Shown piece after piece: positions 45,651 to 56,134 of a stretch of DNA of 64,000 nt (positions are counted from its first letter, which is position 1; every line of letters begins with the position of its first letter). The notes under the pieces were generated by a model. The model saw nothing but the letters and a program-made list of their open reading frames with translations. It searched no databases and was not told the origin of the DNA. The stretch comes from Perognathus longimembris pacificus (Eukaryota > Chordata > Mammalia > Rodentia > Heteromyidae). The stretch covers positions 75,642,575-75,706,574 of the forward strand of contig NC_063166.1 in the NCBI RefSeq assembly GCF_023159225.1, given 5' to 3'. A program made the translations under genes and the position numbers.

Positions 45651-45776
45651 CAAACACAGTGATGCATGCCTATAATCCCAACATTCAGTAAACTGCACAA
45701 GGAAGATTATCAAGTTTTTGGCCAACCTGGGCTAAGCATTGAGACTGTGTCTCAAAAACTTGAAAAAAAAAAAAAA
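45651..45776 (+). mobile_element. 7SL/B1-like monomer
   Basis: GTGATGCATGCCTATAATCC and GAGACTGTGTCTCAAAAACT with an A-tail form a B1-like monomer without the tRNA-like tail. It is inserted in the LINE-1 piece. Confidence 0.65.
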
Positions 45777-45813
45777 GACAACTCAATTTAAAAATGTGCA
45801 AAGATTTCAATAG

Positions 45814-46055
45814 AGCTGGACATCAATGGTTCACACCTTTAATCCTAGCTACTCGGGAGGCTGAGATCTGAGAATCTAGCCCAGGCAGAAAAGTCTTTGA
45901 GGTTCTTATCTCTAACTAGTCAGTAAAAAGCTGGAAGTGGAGGTGTGGTTCAAGTGGTGTAGCATCAACCTTGAGTGAAAAAGCGAAGTGAGAACACAAA
46001 TTCATGAGTTCAAGTCCAAGGCCCTGAGTTTCAGCCCCAGAACCAGGAGAAAATT
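45814..46055 (+). mobile_element. 7SL-headed dimeric SINE in LINE-1
   Basis: Head ATCAATGGTTCACACCTTTA and tail GAGGTGTGGTTCAAGTGGTG; flanked by AAGATTTCAATAG and AAGATTTGAGTAG, a diverged target duplication. Confidence 0.8.
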
Positions 46056-47382
46056 TTTTTAAAGATTTGAGTAGAAATTCACAGATGACTAATAAGCACA
46101 AGAAAGATGTTCCTTGTCATTAGTCATTGTGGAAAGGCAAATTGAAGTCACAATAAGACAACCCCTCATTTGAACACCAGGCAAGAAACACAGTGGATAA
46201 AACAAAAGGAAATTATTTATCGCTGCTCTGTTATGTATGCTGATGGCTTTAGGGTCACATAGGTAATACTCTTGCATTGTCGAGGTGTATTTCAGGTGAA
46301 GTCTCTCACGATACATAGAATTTACTTTAGACTATTTCTGGAAAAAAAAGATATATGACTTATATATGATTTTTATATATAATTCGTATATATGATGAAG
46401 TAAAGATGACTAAATGACCAATAAGTGTTAAATCTAATGAATGAGTCAGTCCTGTGTATTCGTTGCCCGTTTTTTACTTGTTTGATTTTTTTTTCCATAC
46501 TAAAAAGACAAAAAAGGAACTACCAATCTCTAGCTTTTCTTGAAAACTCAAGAGAGCTGTGTAACACCGAGGCTAAGGCTATAACATGAGCCCAGGCTGG
46601 AGCTGGGAGGGGCCCTGGGTGGGCACATCGCACCCCCAGACTTGGCCAGGGCAGCCTGGTGGCCTCCTCCCCAGTCCCACCCCTCCCTCCCAGTGTCCCC
46701 AGTGACTCATCCCTGGGGGTGATCTACAGGTAGTGAAGGGACAGGGGGACAGAAGACAGACCTCATCTCTGTGTTCAGGGATGTCATCCCTGGGCAAAAC
46801 CTAACAAGTCTGCTTTACACCCTAGGCCAGCTGGGAACTCTTGGCCGTATCCCCATCCTGGGGCATGGGGTGCCACACAAACACCAGGTCATGATGATCA
46901 AAGGCGACACTAATGGAGCCCTCACTTCCTGCTCGCCAGCCCTACACAGAGGGTTTCCTCTGCAAGCTCTTATTTACCTGAAAATACATCAAGGTGGGTA
47001 TCCCATCGTTCTCTTTTTTAGAAGGGGAGAACTGAAGGCTGGAGAGCAAAGAAAGAGGCAGCCAGAGTCCCACCGTCAGCCACTGGCTTGATCCTTGCAG
47101 AAGCAGCCATTTATCAGGGGGCTGGTGTGACAACCAGGAAAGCTTAGGCACCTCCCTAACCCAGCTCCCTAACCCAGCATCCATGACCATAAAAGGCATT
47201 ACAGAAAGAGCTCTTAGATGCAGAATCAGAAGGCCTGGGCCCCATCCCCGTCTATCACCTAGTCACTGGGGGTCGGTCTTCATCCCTTTCTCTATCTGTT
47301 TCCTTTTCTGGTGAGTGAAGGACCTAGATTATCTCTGAGAGCTTTAGTGGACCTAGAGCAACAGGGTCCAGTGAAAATGCAA

Positions 47383-47585
47383 GGTAAGCCAGTGGCTCCG
47401 AGGTTGAGGTCTGAGAATTAAGGGTTGAAGCTAGCTCAGGCAGGAAAGTCTGACACATTTATCTCCAATTAATAACCAAAATCTAGGAGTGGAGCTGTAG
47501 CTCAAGTGGTAGAATATAAGCATTGAGCAGAACAGCTCAGGAACAGTGCCTTGGCCCTGAGTATAAGCCTTAGTACTGACACAAA
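47383..47585 (+). mobile_element. 7SL-headed dimeric SINE, diverged
   Basis: AGGTTGAGGTCTGAGAATTA and GAGCTGTAGCTCAAGTGGTA with AAGCCTTAGTACTGACAC mark a decayed copy. Its A-rich end opens a GGAA microsatellite. Confidence 0.75.
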
Positions 47586-47587
47586 AA

Positions 47588-47755
47588 AGGAAGGAAGGGA
47601 GGGAGGGAGGGAGGGAGGGAGGGAGGGAGGGAGGGAGGAAGGAAGGAAGGAAGGAAGGAAGGAAGGAAGGAAGGAAGGAAGGAAGGAAGGAAGGAAGGAA
47701 GGAAGGAAGGGAGGGAGGGAGGGAGGGAGGAAGGAAGGGAGGGAGGAAGGAAGGG
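47588..47755 (+). repeat. (GGAA/GGGA)n polypurine microsatellite
   Basis: About 168 bases of pure purine include a central run of about 19 GGAA units. It starts at a SINE tail and is interrupted at 47757 by another SINE, with polypurine continuing at about 47968-48024. Confidence 0.95.
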
Positions 47756-47756
47756 C

Positions 47757-47967
47757 GGGCTGGGAATGTGGCCCAGTGGTAAAGTACTTGCCTAGCATGC
47801 ATGAAGCACTGGGTTCAATTCCTCAGCACCACATATATAGAAAAAGCTAGAAGCAGCGCTGTGGCTCAAGTGACAAGAGTGCTAACCTTGAGCAACAAGA
47901 AGCCAGGGACAGTGCTCAGGCCCTGAGTTCAAGCCCTTGGACTGGCAAAACAACAACAACAAAAAAA
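47757..47967 (+). mobile_element. IDL-Geo SINE inserted in a microsatellite
   Basis: GGGCTGGGAATGTGGCCCAG to CTTGGACTGGCAAAACAACA, complete. GGAAGGAAGGG-type repeat is on both sides, so it inserted into the array. Confidence 0.88.
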
Positions 47968-48095
47968 AAGGGAAGGAAGGGAGGGAGGGAAGGAGGGAGG
48001 GAGGTAAAGAGGGAGGGAGGTGGAAGGGCAATGTAAATTACATATATAATTAATTTTTTTCGAGTACTCATACTCAGAAAAGTAACAAGAAAGGC

Positions 48096-48190
48096 ATGTA
48101 TGATGGTACACGCCTGTAATTCCAGCATTTAGGAGACAAAAGTAAGAGGATCACAGGTAAAAGTCTAGCCTCTTATACAGTGAAAACTTA
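48096..48190 (+). mobile_element. 7SL/B1-like fragment
   Basis: GATGGTACACGCCTGTAATT and GGATCACAGGTAAAAGTC, then a (GA)n tract, represent the head only. Confidence 0.6.
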
Positions 48191-48195
48191 GTTTC

Positions 48196-48197
<2 letters not shown>

Positions 48198-48261
<64 letters not shown>
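48198..48261 (+). repeat. (GA)n microsatellite
   Basis: About 32 uninterrupted GA units lie at the end of a SINE fragment. Confidence 0.98.
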
Positions 48262-48264
<3 letters not shown>

Positions 48265-49149
48265 GGACAGGAAAAATAAATAAATAAAATTAGTTGTTCA
48301 ACAATATATTTTCCTCTCAGTATGTCTAATATACAATCATTTCAACCTATAGCTAATACTTCTCATGTTCTCAACAGGTTACTCTACATTTGTTCTATAC
48401 CGTCTCTGTGCTTCTCATTTGTGCACAGCTCTTTGTGCCACCACTGCGAAGGCAGGTCTAGAATCTTCTTGTACCCAGAGTCCAGTTTCTGGGGTGAGAT
48501 GTGGCCACACCTTCCTTTCCCTGAGGAAGACGTCCTGATCCCAGTCATAGAACCCGAGCTGACCACTTCCACCCAGCCCTGCTCCCGAGTGCTCGAGGCC
48601 ACAGTGAACCGAGACAGAGCCAGTCTCCGGATCCCAGGGGCTTCTGGGGACACTTCCTGTCCCTCTGCAGCCAGATCGCTCCCTAAAGCCTCAGCAAGAA
48701 GAGGAGCCTCAGAGGAAGACAGTGATCGCAACCCTGTGTTTCTGCCTAACCCCCAGAACTCCCTTAATTGGAGATTTAGTCTGAGCTTGAACTGGGGCCA
48801 AGCAGCCAACCCCACAGGGCCCCCCCACCTGAGGGGCTCCAGGACTGCCCCAGTGCCCAGGAGGACTCCAGGTCTCTCCTGCACAGGGGAGGCCGGGGAC
48901 CAGCTTTGTTCTGGAGGCTCAGGCCAGCAGCAGGTCTGGGGACCTCTGACTGGGAGCTCCACTCCTCCAAGCTCAAGGATGCAGGAAAAGTGGGCGGAGC
49001 AAGGAGGTGGCAGGGTTTCACCCAGCAAGGAGAATTCAGGCAAACCAATCCCTCTTCCTCTTCCAGTGTCCATTTCCTCGCTTTTAAGCCAAACATGAGA
49101 GACTACAGCTGGCTGTGTTCACTGTCAGCTACTCTGTGTGGGACATGAG

Positions 49150-49280
49150 CTCATCCCCTCCTAACAACACTGTGAAGAGAGAGGATCCTGAGCTCAGAGA
49201 GGTGGAATAACTTGGGCAAGATCACACAGCCACTCCAAAGAAGCGCTAATATTTCATTTCATGGTCGGCTAAATCCAGAA
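49150..49280. mobile_element. MIR remnant
   Basis: CTGAGCTCAGAGAGGTGGAA and GGGCAAGATCACACAGCC match the MIR core. Confidence 0.6.
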
Positions 49281-49394
49281 CCCAAGCTCTTTCCTCTTCC
49301 TCTCCATCATGTCCCAGGGGTCCCAGGGCAGTCCTGCTTTCTGCCTGTCCTAAGCCACGCGCACTCGGTGTCACGACCTAAGATGTCCTCTGTA

Positions 49395-49470
49395 GGGACT
49401 GGGGACCTAGCTCAACCGTAAGGCACCTACCTGCCTGGCACGCGATCCCTAGCACTACAAGCACAACCAA
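49395..49470 (+). mobile_element. ID-like SINE fragment
   Basis: GGGACCTAGCTCAACCGTAA and GCGATCCCTAGCACTACAAG are a degraded ID-like monomer. Confidence 0.5.
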
Positions 49471-50196
49471 GGGAGCCAAGACATAAATAGGTCCTCAAAG
49501 AGATGACTCTTCCCTACGGAAGAATTTCAGATGCACATGGCTAGCCCCCCACTCCCCCGCCTCCCCACCCCCCAAGAAAAAGGTGAAGCTTAATTCCAGG
49601 CTATAAGCCCTCATGAAAAAGCAGAACAAAACAGCCACCCACCCGCATGGCAGAATCCTGGCAGACGCCACCTTACTCACGTGACCCACGCAGGTGTCAG
49701 CCGCCAGGAGTCACTTTGGGTTTCATGTGCCCAGTACGATGTGGTGGGAAGGGCATTTTTATCTCCACGGTGGACTCCAAAATGTACAGCCTCAGTCTGA
49801 CTACGAGAACATTATCAGGCCAATGCCAATGGGAGGGAGGGAGTACCTACACAATGCCTGACCTTGCTCAAGGTCAAGAGAAACAAGGCAAGATGGAGAA
49901 ACTGTCCCAGATCAGAGGTGACTGACAAGATGTGACAATTTAATGTGCCTTGGGATCCTAGAATGGAAAATGGGCATTCATGGGAAAACTGACAACGTTC
50001 AAATGAAGCCTAGAGTGTAGCAAATGGTAACGTGTCCCTCTCGGGTTTGACGGAGGCATTACAGTGACGTATGAAGTCAAGGCTGTGGGAATGGGGGTGG
50101 GAAGTTATAGTAACACTTTGGAACTCTCTCTGTAACTTTTTTGTGAACCTAAAATCATGGTGACATAAAAAAAAATTTTTTACAAAAGTACCCTGT

Positions 50197-50415
50197 ACAG
50201 GGTGCAGGTGGCTCACACCTGTAATCCTAGCTCTCAAGAGGCTGAGATCTGGGGATCACAGTTCAAAGCCAGCCTAGGCAAGAAAGTCCATAAGGCTCTT
50301 AACCACCAAAAAGCCAGAAGCGGAGTTGTGGCTCAAATGGAAGAGTGCTAGCCTTGAGCATAAAAGCTAAGGAATAGTGCCCAGGCCTTGAATTCAAGTC
50401 CCAGGACAGGCACAT
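50197..50415 (+). mobile_element. 7SL-headed dimeric SINE (B1-dID type)
   Basis: GGTGGCTCACACCTGTAATC, GAGATCTGGGGATCACAGTT and tail GTTGTGGCTCAAATGGAAGA. It ends in GGACAGGCAC and opens a (CA)n tract. Confidence 0.88.
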
Positions 50416-50419
50416 GAGT

Positions 50420-50420
<1 letters not shown>

Positions 50421-50455
<35 letters not shown>
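50421..50455 (+). repeat. (CA)n microsatellite at a SINE tail
   Basis: About 17 CA units lie directly after the SINE 3' end. Confidence 0.97.
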
Positions 50456-50458
<3 letters not shown>

Positions 50459-50544
50459 TGCACACACACAAAACCCTCTTTTTCCTTATAAAAAGCGTTT
50501 AGGGCTAGATAATAAGTATATAGTCACCTGGTCATAAGCCAGGT

Positions 50545-50880
50545 TCTGTGGCTTATTCCATTTGTGTTGCTCTAACAACATCCCTGAAACTGCATAATTT
50601 ACAATGAATAAAATGCTATTGGCTCATAGTTCTGAAGGCTAAGTCTAAGGTCCAGGTGCCAGGAAAGAAGTTCAGCATCTGGCGAGACCCATTCTTTTCC
50701 AAGATGGTACCCGGCCCACAATGTCCTCCCCAGAGGGGAGGGTAAGTCTCAGAAGGACCAAAAGGCAAAAGGGATCAAATAATCTCTTTAATGGCATTGG
50801 TCCTGCCCATGTGGGCAGAGCTCTGGTAGCCTAACCATCTCTCAGCCCACTTCCTCCTACTGTTGCAAGGGTAATTAAAT
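50545..50880. mobile_element. Ancient interspersed-repeat remnant, family unsure
   Basis: TTCCATTTGTGTTGCTCTAA with CATCCCTGAAACTGCATAAT, and GGCTCATAGTTCTGAAGGCT further on, follow a recurrent mammalian repeat whose 3' part may also be present at 14270-14440. I cannot give its name with certainty. Confidence 0.4.
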
Positions 50881-52029
50881 GGCAGTGTGTGTTAGAGGAA
50901 ACCAGCATTCTAGACAGCAGCCATTGACTAAGAAGTCTTAAGGACATTGCCTGTAAGTCCTTTCCCTCCTCCTGATACTGGCTGTTCCAAACTCACAACA
51001 ATCTGAAGTTTAGAGAGAGCATGCCATGCAGGTTAAGGCTTTGGAGCAGAGAGCCAGGGCTGAAGTCTTCTCCCTCTTGCTTCCAGTTGGCCTTGGGCAT
51101 ACTGAATTCTTTCCTTGGGCCTCAGTTTCACTTCTGACAAATAAACTCACTGAATAATGATCAGCCAATGACCTTTTATGGCGCCTGTCTTTGGTGTGTA
51201 GTGTTACGGTGGATATTGTACTATTACATCCAGATTCTTGCACCTGCAGCTGTACTCCAGGATTGTCCTTGGCTGCAAAAAACCAGGTAGAGGCAGCCTG
51301 CATTCCCATGCAAAGGCTGTGGAGACGCAGGCCCCTCTCCTTAACCTTGGAAGACTGTGAAGGCCATCTCCACTTCCCGTGGGTCCCTCGACGTTGTCAG
51401 AGACCTTTGTGAAGGGAGACTGCACTGCGGCCCAGCGGCCCCCTTGCCCTATCCTGCTTCTCCTTCCCCTGGGAGCATCCGTGGAGAATGCACCCTAGGC
51501 ACATGCTGCGCTCTGGTCTCCAGGCCATTCCACTTCCCCAGGGACACACTCCACAGCAGCACCAGGAGCCCCTGCGCCCTGAGACACCAGCTCTCTCCAA
51601 CCGTAGACCAGTCCTGCTTTTATCGATGAGACAATTCAGATTAGAGAAGACTCAACCTGTTAAGGCCACATAGCGGGAACCTGGTTCTCCCAGGCTCCTG
51701 CCCCATAAAAGATAGCGGAACCAGGATTCATCGCTAGGTCTGCTTCACTCTCAAGGCTTCAACCAGTGTCCCGGGCCTCCTGTGGCTGCCCACGGTGTCG
51801 CTACGGGCACTGGACAGGTGAGCGCCTCTCGCCGCATCATGTGGCCACACTGCTGTCCCTGTAACTCACTCTCAGTTTGGAAAATGACAGTGAAGACAGT
51901 ACTTCTGTGGGCAGCAGGAGGAAGGAGGCACGGAGACTAGATCATACAGGCTAGGACACTCAGCACAGAACTTACAAAAGCCAGGCCCCAGGAGAACTTA
52001 CTCTGCCAGAGGATGAGAAGATGAGGAGT

Positions 52030-52640
52030 TTGAATGTAGGTGGCGGGGAGGGTACTTCGTGTGTGGAAGGGTGGCTGGGTGGGTGAAGGGGGCCGAGTGA
52101 ACGGAAGTGTGGCAGGTGTTTGGGTGGTGGTGGGGTTGAGTGAGTAGGCGGAGGTGGAAGTAGTTGAGTGGGTGGAGGAAGCTGGCGAATGGGTGCATGG
52201 TTGGGTGTCAGGATGGGTGTGTGGGTCCTGCTGAATGAACACAGGTGATGAGTGGATGGGGGAACGGATGAACAGTTGGATGGATAGGTGGCTGGATAAC
52301 TGGATGGGCAAGTAAGTGGAAGGATGGATAGCTGGATAGAAGGGAGTGAATGTTTATGTAGGTGGGTGGACATTGGGTTGAGTGACTGGAGGTTGTTGGA
52401 TAAATGGAAAAGCCTTTGGAAGGATGGGGTGCTAGGCGGTGACAAAGGGGGGGGGGTGAGAGGCAAGTCTGGGTGCGTGGATGCCTGATGGATGTGGGTG
52501 GGTAAACACCAAAATGGAGTGGGTCCGAGGGTGACTGAGTGGAGCCTGGGTTATTCGATCAGTGCCACGAATGTGAGTCCTGGCCAGGGGGTTGGATGAA
52601 TGGCAGGCGGGAAGTGAACGAATGAAGGAGCATTTATTCA
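52030..52640 (+). repeat. Degenerate GGAT/GGTG tandem block
   Basis: About 600 bases are made of decayed GGATGGAT-, GGTGGGTG- and GAATGAAT-type tetranucleotides. Clear local runs include GATGGATAGGTGGCTGGATA. It is an old, interrupted microsatellite. Confidence 0.75.
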
Positions 52641-52836
52641 TTCACTTAGCTGGACGGATGGGCAGATGACATGGCCTCCCAGTCACTCCAAGTGAAAGTC
52701 GGAAAGGCCACCTAGGCCCCCCCCCCCGAGAGTGGGGGGGGGGGCACCGGGCCTCCTCCAGGTGGCCTCCTCCCACCTTGGCAGCCACCCCACCCCGCCC
52801 CACCCCAACCCTCCCCACCCCGCCCCCAGGGCCTAC

Positions 52837-53659
52837 CTGGAGACGGCGATCTCGGCCTTCTGGCGCGCGATGGCGGCGGCGCGCTGGGCCCCCTCGACGG
52901 CGTGGTCCACCTTCTGGCGGACCTTGGCGCTCTTGAGCGGCAGCACGCGGCGCCGGGTGCCCTTGACCAGCACGTTGTGGCGGTACTTGCCCTCCTCGCG
53001 GCGGCCGTCGGGGAGCGTGGTGCAGCCGTAGCCGTGGCGCAGGTTGTCCAGCCACTCGCCCTCGTAGCGGAGGCCGCTGGAGCGCTCGCTCACGCCGAAG
53101 CCCGAGCGCTTGTCGTTCTTCCACTCGCCCATGTAGGTCTCGGTGGTGGTGGCGTCGATGTCGGCCTCGAAGGGCGCGGCGGCGGCGGCGGCGGCGGCGG
53201 CCTCGTCGTCGGGGCCCTCGGCGCCCTCGCCCAGGCTGGCGGTGGAGGCGTTGTCGCTGGCGCCCGAGCTCAGGTCGCCCTTGAGGAAGCTGACGCGGCT
53301 GCGCTGGCTGCCCAGGGACGTGCGCGACTCGGAGCGCCGCAGCGCGCCCAGCAGCGCGCCCCGTCGGAAGAGGCCGCCCGCGGGGCCCCGCGCCGCCGCC
53401 GCCGCCGCCTCGCCGCCGGCCAGCAGGCTGAGCGCGAAGCCGCCGCGCGGGATGGCGGGCGAGGGCAGCGCCGCCGGGCCGTCCGAGGCCGGGGAGCCCG
53501 GAGAGTCGGGGCCCAGCGTGCCGTTGCTGTGCTCGCTGCGCAGCGACGACAGCGAGGTGCGCAGCGGCGAGCGCACCACCACCGCCAGCCCGTAGGGGAC
53601 GCTCTGCCGCACGCCGTAGCCGTGCCGCATGCCGCTGGTGAACTGGCCCTGGTACGTGC
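52837..53659 (-). CDS. JPH2: JPH2 exon 2: MORN repeats and joining region
   Basis: This 823-base exon follows CTCGCCCGCAG and ends TCCAG|GTAGGC. It completes a split Gly codon, encodes 273 residues and leaves two bases of an Arg codon. It opens with a MORN repeat ([14 protein letters not shown]), followed by the joining region ([19 protein letters not shown]). Two further MORN repeats come near 53140-53090 ([15 protein letters not shown]) and 53070-53020 ([15 protein letters not shown]). The exon ends in the start of the helical region ([19 protein letters not shown]). MORN repeats bind plasma-membrane phospholipids. A run of nine Ala (53201-53175) and a run of six Ala near 53400 exceed the human lengths I remember. 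The acceptor lies against a minisatellite. The earlier MORN repeats are in exon 1, outside the window. Confidence 0.97.
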
Positions 53660-53683
53660 CTGCGGGCGAGGAGCGAGGGGGGG

Positions 53684-53692
53684 CCGGTCAGC
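53684..53692 (-). promoter_or_regulatory. JPH2: Probable branch-point site for JPH2 exon 2
   Basis: On the minus strand the first array unit carries CTGAC with its A at 53688, 29 bases upstream of the first exon base at 53659. This fits the yUnAy branch consensus and the normal distance. The intervening bases are mostly pyrimidine and end CGCAG. The use of this A is inferred from spacing and match. Confidence 0.6.
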
Positions 53693-54235
53693 GCGCACGG
53701 GGGGGGGGCTGATCAGCGCGCACTGTGGGGGGGCGGTGGTCAGCGCGCACGGGAGGGTGGGGGGCGGTGGTCAGCGCGCACTGGGGGGGGCGGGCAGTCA
53801 GCGCGCACTGTGGGTGGGGGCGGGCGGTCAGCGCGCATGGGGGTGGGGGGACGGTGGTCAGCGCGCACGGGGGGGGGCGGTGATCAGCGCGCACTGGGGG
53901 GGGGCGGGCAGTCAGCGCGCACTGTGGGTGGGGGCGGGCGGTCAGCGCGCATGGGGGTGGGGGGGACGGTGGTCAGCGCGCACTGGGTGGGGGCGGTGGT
54001 CAGCGCGCACGGGGGTGGGGGGACGGTGGTCAGCGCGCACTGGGGGGGGCGGGCGGTCAGCGCGCACGGGGTTGGGGAGGATGGTGGTCAGCGCGCATGG
54101 GGGGTGGGGGTCGGTGGTCAGCGCGCACGGGGGTGGAGGGGACGGTGGTCAACGCGCACTGGGGGGGGCGGTGGTCAGTGCGCACTGGGGGGACCCGAGC
54201 AGTCAGCGGGCACTGGGGCCCCAGGCGGGTCCCCC
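53688..54235 (-). repeat. JPH2: GC-rich 25-31-bp minisatellite at the JPH2 exon 2 acceptor
   Basis: Nineteen units open with TCAGCGCGCA or a close variant at 53688, 53713, 53740, 53771, 53798, 53828, 53858, 53884, 53912, 53942, 53972, 54000, 54030, 54057, 54088, 54118, 54149, 54175 and 54202. Between them are G-runs on the plus strand, or C-runs on the transcript strand. Period differences come mainly from the G-run. On the minus strand each intact unit reads GTGCGCGCTGACC. The last three units are diverged. The array is rich in CpG. Confidence 0.96.
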
Positions 54236-55184
54236 CACTGCCCAGGATGCCAGCGTCACAGAGAGCCCAAGGCCCATGGCATGTGCCAGCACATGAGAAG
54301 GAGCGGGGCGCCATGGGGATTCCCACCGCCAGGCCCTCAGTGGGCAAGATGGGGTTGAGTGCTGAGTTGCACCCACAGCCACCCCGTGGAGGGCAAGCCG
54401 CACCCCAGCGTGCTGTCCAAGGCCACATCCGTGTTCAAGTACAGTTACCCGAGCCCAGGTCGGGAGGCTCTGTGGATGCCACGTTCACTGAGAGTGCCCT
54501 GATTCTGGAATGTGCTAGATCATTCGTGGGCAAGACAAGTGGGCCCATGCAACAAGCAGCACTGGCTGTTGGTGGTATCAGTGGAGAGTGCACACTGAGA
54601 TCTCGTGAGAAACGCGTAATAGGATACAACGTAGGGTGCTGAGACGTTAGGAGTCTTGAGCGTGCAAGTAGAGGTAGAGTTGAGTGAAAGGTCGGAGGGT
54701 AGAGTGTGAAAGTCAGAGGTCAGAGTGCATAGTGGTGGGAGCAGCCAGGCTGTCCTGGGGGTGTGTCAGGTTATATGCACATGCCCAGCCATCTGAAGGT
54801 CCAAGGTGATGTGACCGTCCAAGATCGTGAACACATAAGGCAGGGTTTGCACACTCCTGTGAGACTCTCCGTGTGTGCTCGTGTTAGGATGATGCATGCA
54901 AGACATGTGGGTATGCATGCGTCTTCTACTGTCTGGCATCAGAGCACTGAGTGTCCAAGGTCCCGTGGAGGTGACATTGTGGATATCACCCCTCAGACTG
55001 TGGAGGCCCAGGAGACTGAGTGTGTGGGGTTGTGGCATTAGTGAAAGGGAGACCCGTGTGCCCAGGACTGTGATGTGGACACACAGCTGTCGGCAGCCAC
55101 GCCGGGTAGCTCCAGACCACTCAAGTCCTCCATGAGTAGAAAGGGAGCATGGGGACCTCAGCCTCCAGTGCAGCCTCACCTGCA

Positions 55185-55268
55185 CTTGGCTGTGTGTCGC
55201 TGGGCAAGTGACTTAACCTCTCCCTGCCTCAGCTTCCTCATCTTCCTCATCTGGAGAAGGTAAGGAGT
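55185..55268. mobile_element. MIR remnant
   Basis: GTCGCTGGGCAAGTGACTTA and CTCTCCCTGCCTCAGCTTCC are the conserved MIR segment. Confidence 0.65.
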
Positions 55269-55271
55269 AAT

Positions 55272-55722
55272 TTTTTTTTTCTGTACTGGGGCTTGAACTT
55301 GGGGCCTAAGCATTGTCCTTCAGCTTTTTCACTCAGAGCTGATGCTCTGCCACTTAGAACAGCTACACTTCCAGCTTTTAGGTGGTTCATTGGAGATAAG
55401 AATCTCAAGGACTTTCCTGCTCAGGCTGGCTTTGAACCACAATCTTCAGATATCCCTATTTTTTTTTTTTTGCCAGTCCTGGGGCTTGGACTAAGGGCCT
55501 GAGCACTGTCCCTGGCTTCTTTTTGCTCAAGGCTAGCACTCTACCACTTGAGCCACAGCGCCACTTCTGACCTTTTCTATATATGTGGTGCTGAGGAATC
55601 GAACCCAGGGCTTCATGAACACAAGGCAAACACTTTTTGCCACTAGGCCATATTCCCAGCCCTTCAGATATCAACCTCCCGAGTAGCTAGGATGGCAGGC
55701 GTGAGCCACTGGTGCCGGACAA
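55272..55722 (-). mobile_element. 7SL-headed SINE, reverse, split by an IDL-Geo copy
   Basis: Mirrored tail TGGGGCTTGAACTTGGGGCC and head CAGGCTGGCTTTGAACCACA break inside CTTCAGATATC, then resume at 55662 with the same bases and CAACCTCCCGAGTAGCTAGG. Confidence 0.9.
55455..55661 (-). mobile_element. IDL-Geo SINE nested in another SINE
   Basis: A complete reverse copy. The 11-base target duplication CTTCAGATATC is at 55444-55454 and 55662-55672. It is younger than its host SINE. Confidence 0.92.
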
Positions 55723-55790
55723 TAACTCTTACCTTCTAGTGTTGAGATTTAAATGAGTGAATAGCTGTGAAAATACTGAAAGAAAAAAAA

Positions 55791-55815
55791 GTGTGTGTGT
55801 GTGTGTGTGTGTGTG
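55791..55815 (+). repeat. (GT)n microsatellite
   Basis: Twelve GT units follow an A-run. Confidence 0.95.
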
Positions 55816-56134
55816 ACACTGTGATTCTACAAAGATGCACTGAGGCCAGGTCACCTGAGCTGCATGAACCAGTTGACACAAAGCTGCCCAAGTGACTTCA
55901 CACCACACCCCCATCCCACTACGTGGCCATCACCAGCTGGGTCCCACTGGCTGTCACTGGATGATGACATCATCTAGTGTGTTCTCACTGCCACGGATGT
56001 CCTGCCCTTCCCCCTCGCTGCCCAAAGACATTCTCTGCCCTACCCTGCCCAGGGAAGCGGCAGGTGCTGGCTCCTACACAGCCATGCCTCAGGTATGACA
56101 TAGCCACCTCCAACTACTCAGCCACAGGACCTGG

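Larger units (their letters stand above)
45500..46330 (+). mobile_element. Old LINE-1 ORF2 piece, split by two SINEs
   Basis: CATTTGCAAATCACATAAAT, GATAAAGGACTTGTATTCAG and TTCTTAGAACTTAATAATAA match the ORF2 3' region of old LINE-1. AATTTAAAAATGTGCAAAGA and ACTAATAAGCACAAGAAAGA with CATTAGTCATTGTGGAAAGG continue it after the insertions. It has no intact frame. Confidence 0.7.

Noticed and set aside
48322..49098. Overlapping long open frames on both strands in JPH2 intron 2
   Set aside because: No domain, no splice context and no repeat or pseudogene match that I recognise. Both strands open together is typical of GC-rich chance. A protein search would settle it.
53688..54235. CRISPR-like regular array
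   Set aside because: Repeats and intervening bases are both low-complexity, there are no unique spacers, and the host is a mammal. It is a minisatellite.
52902..54358. Plus-strand open frames opposite JPH2 exon 2 and through the minisatellite
   Set aside because: The frame is open because the GC-rich repeat lacks stops. The minus strand holds the true exon with correct splice sites.
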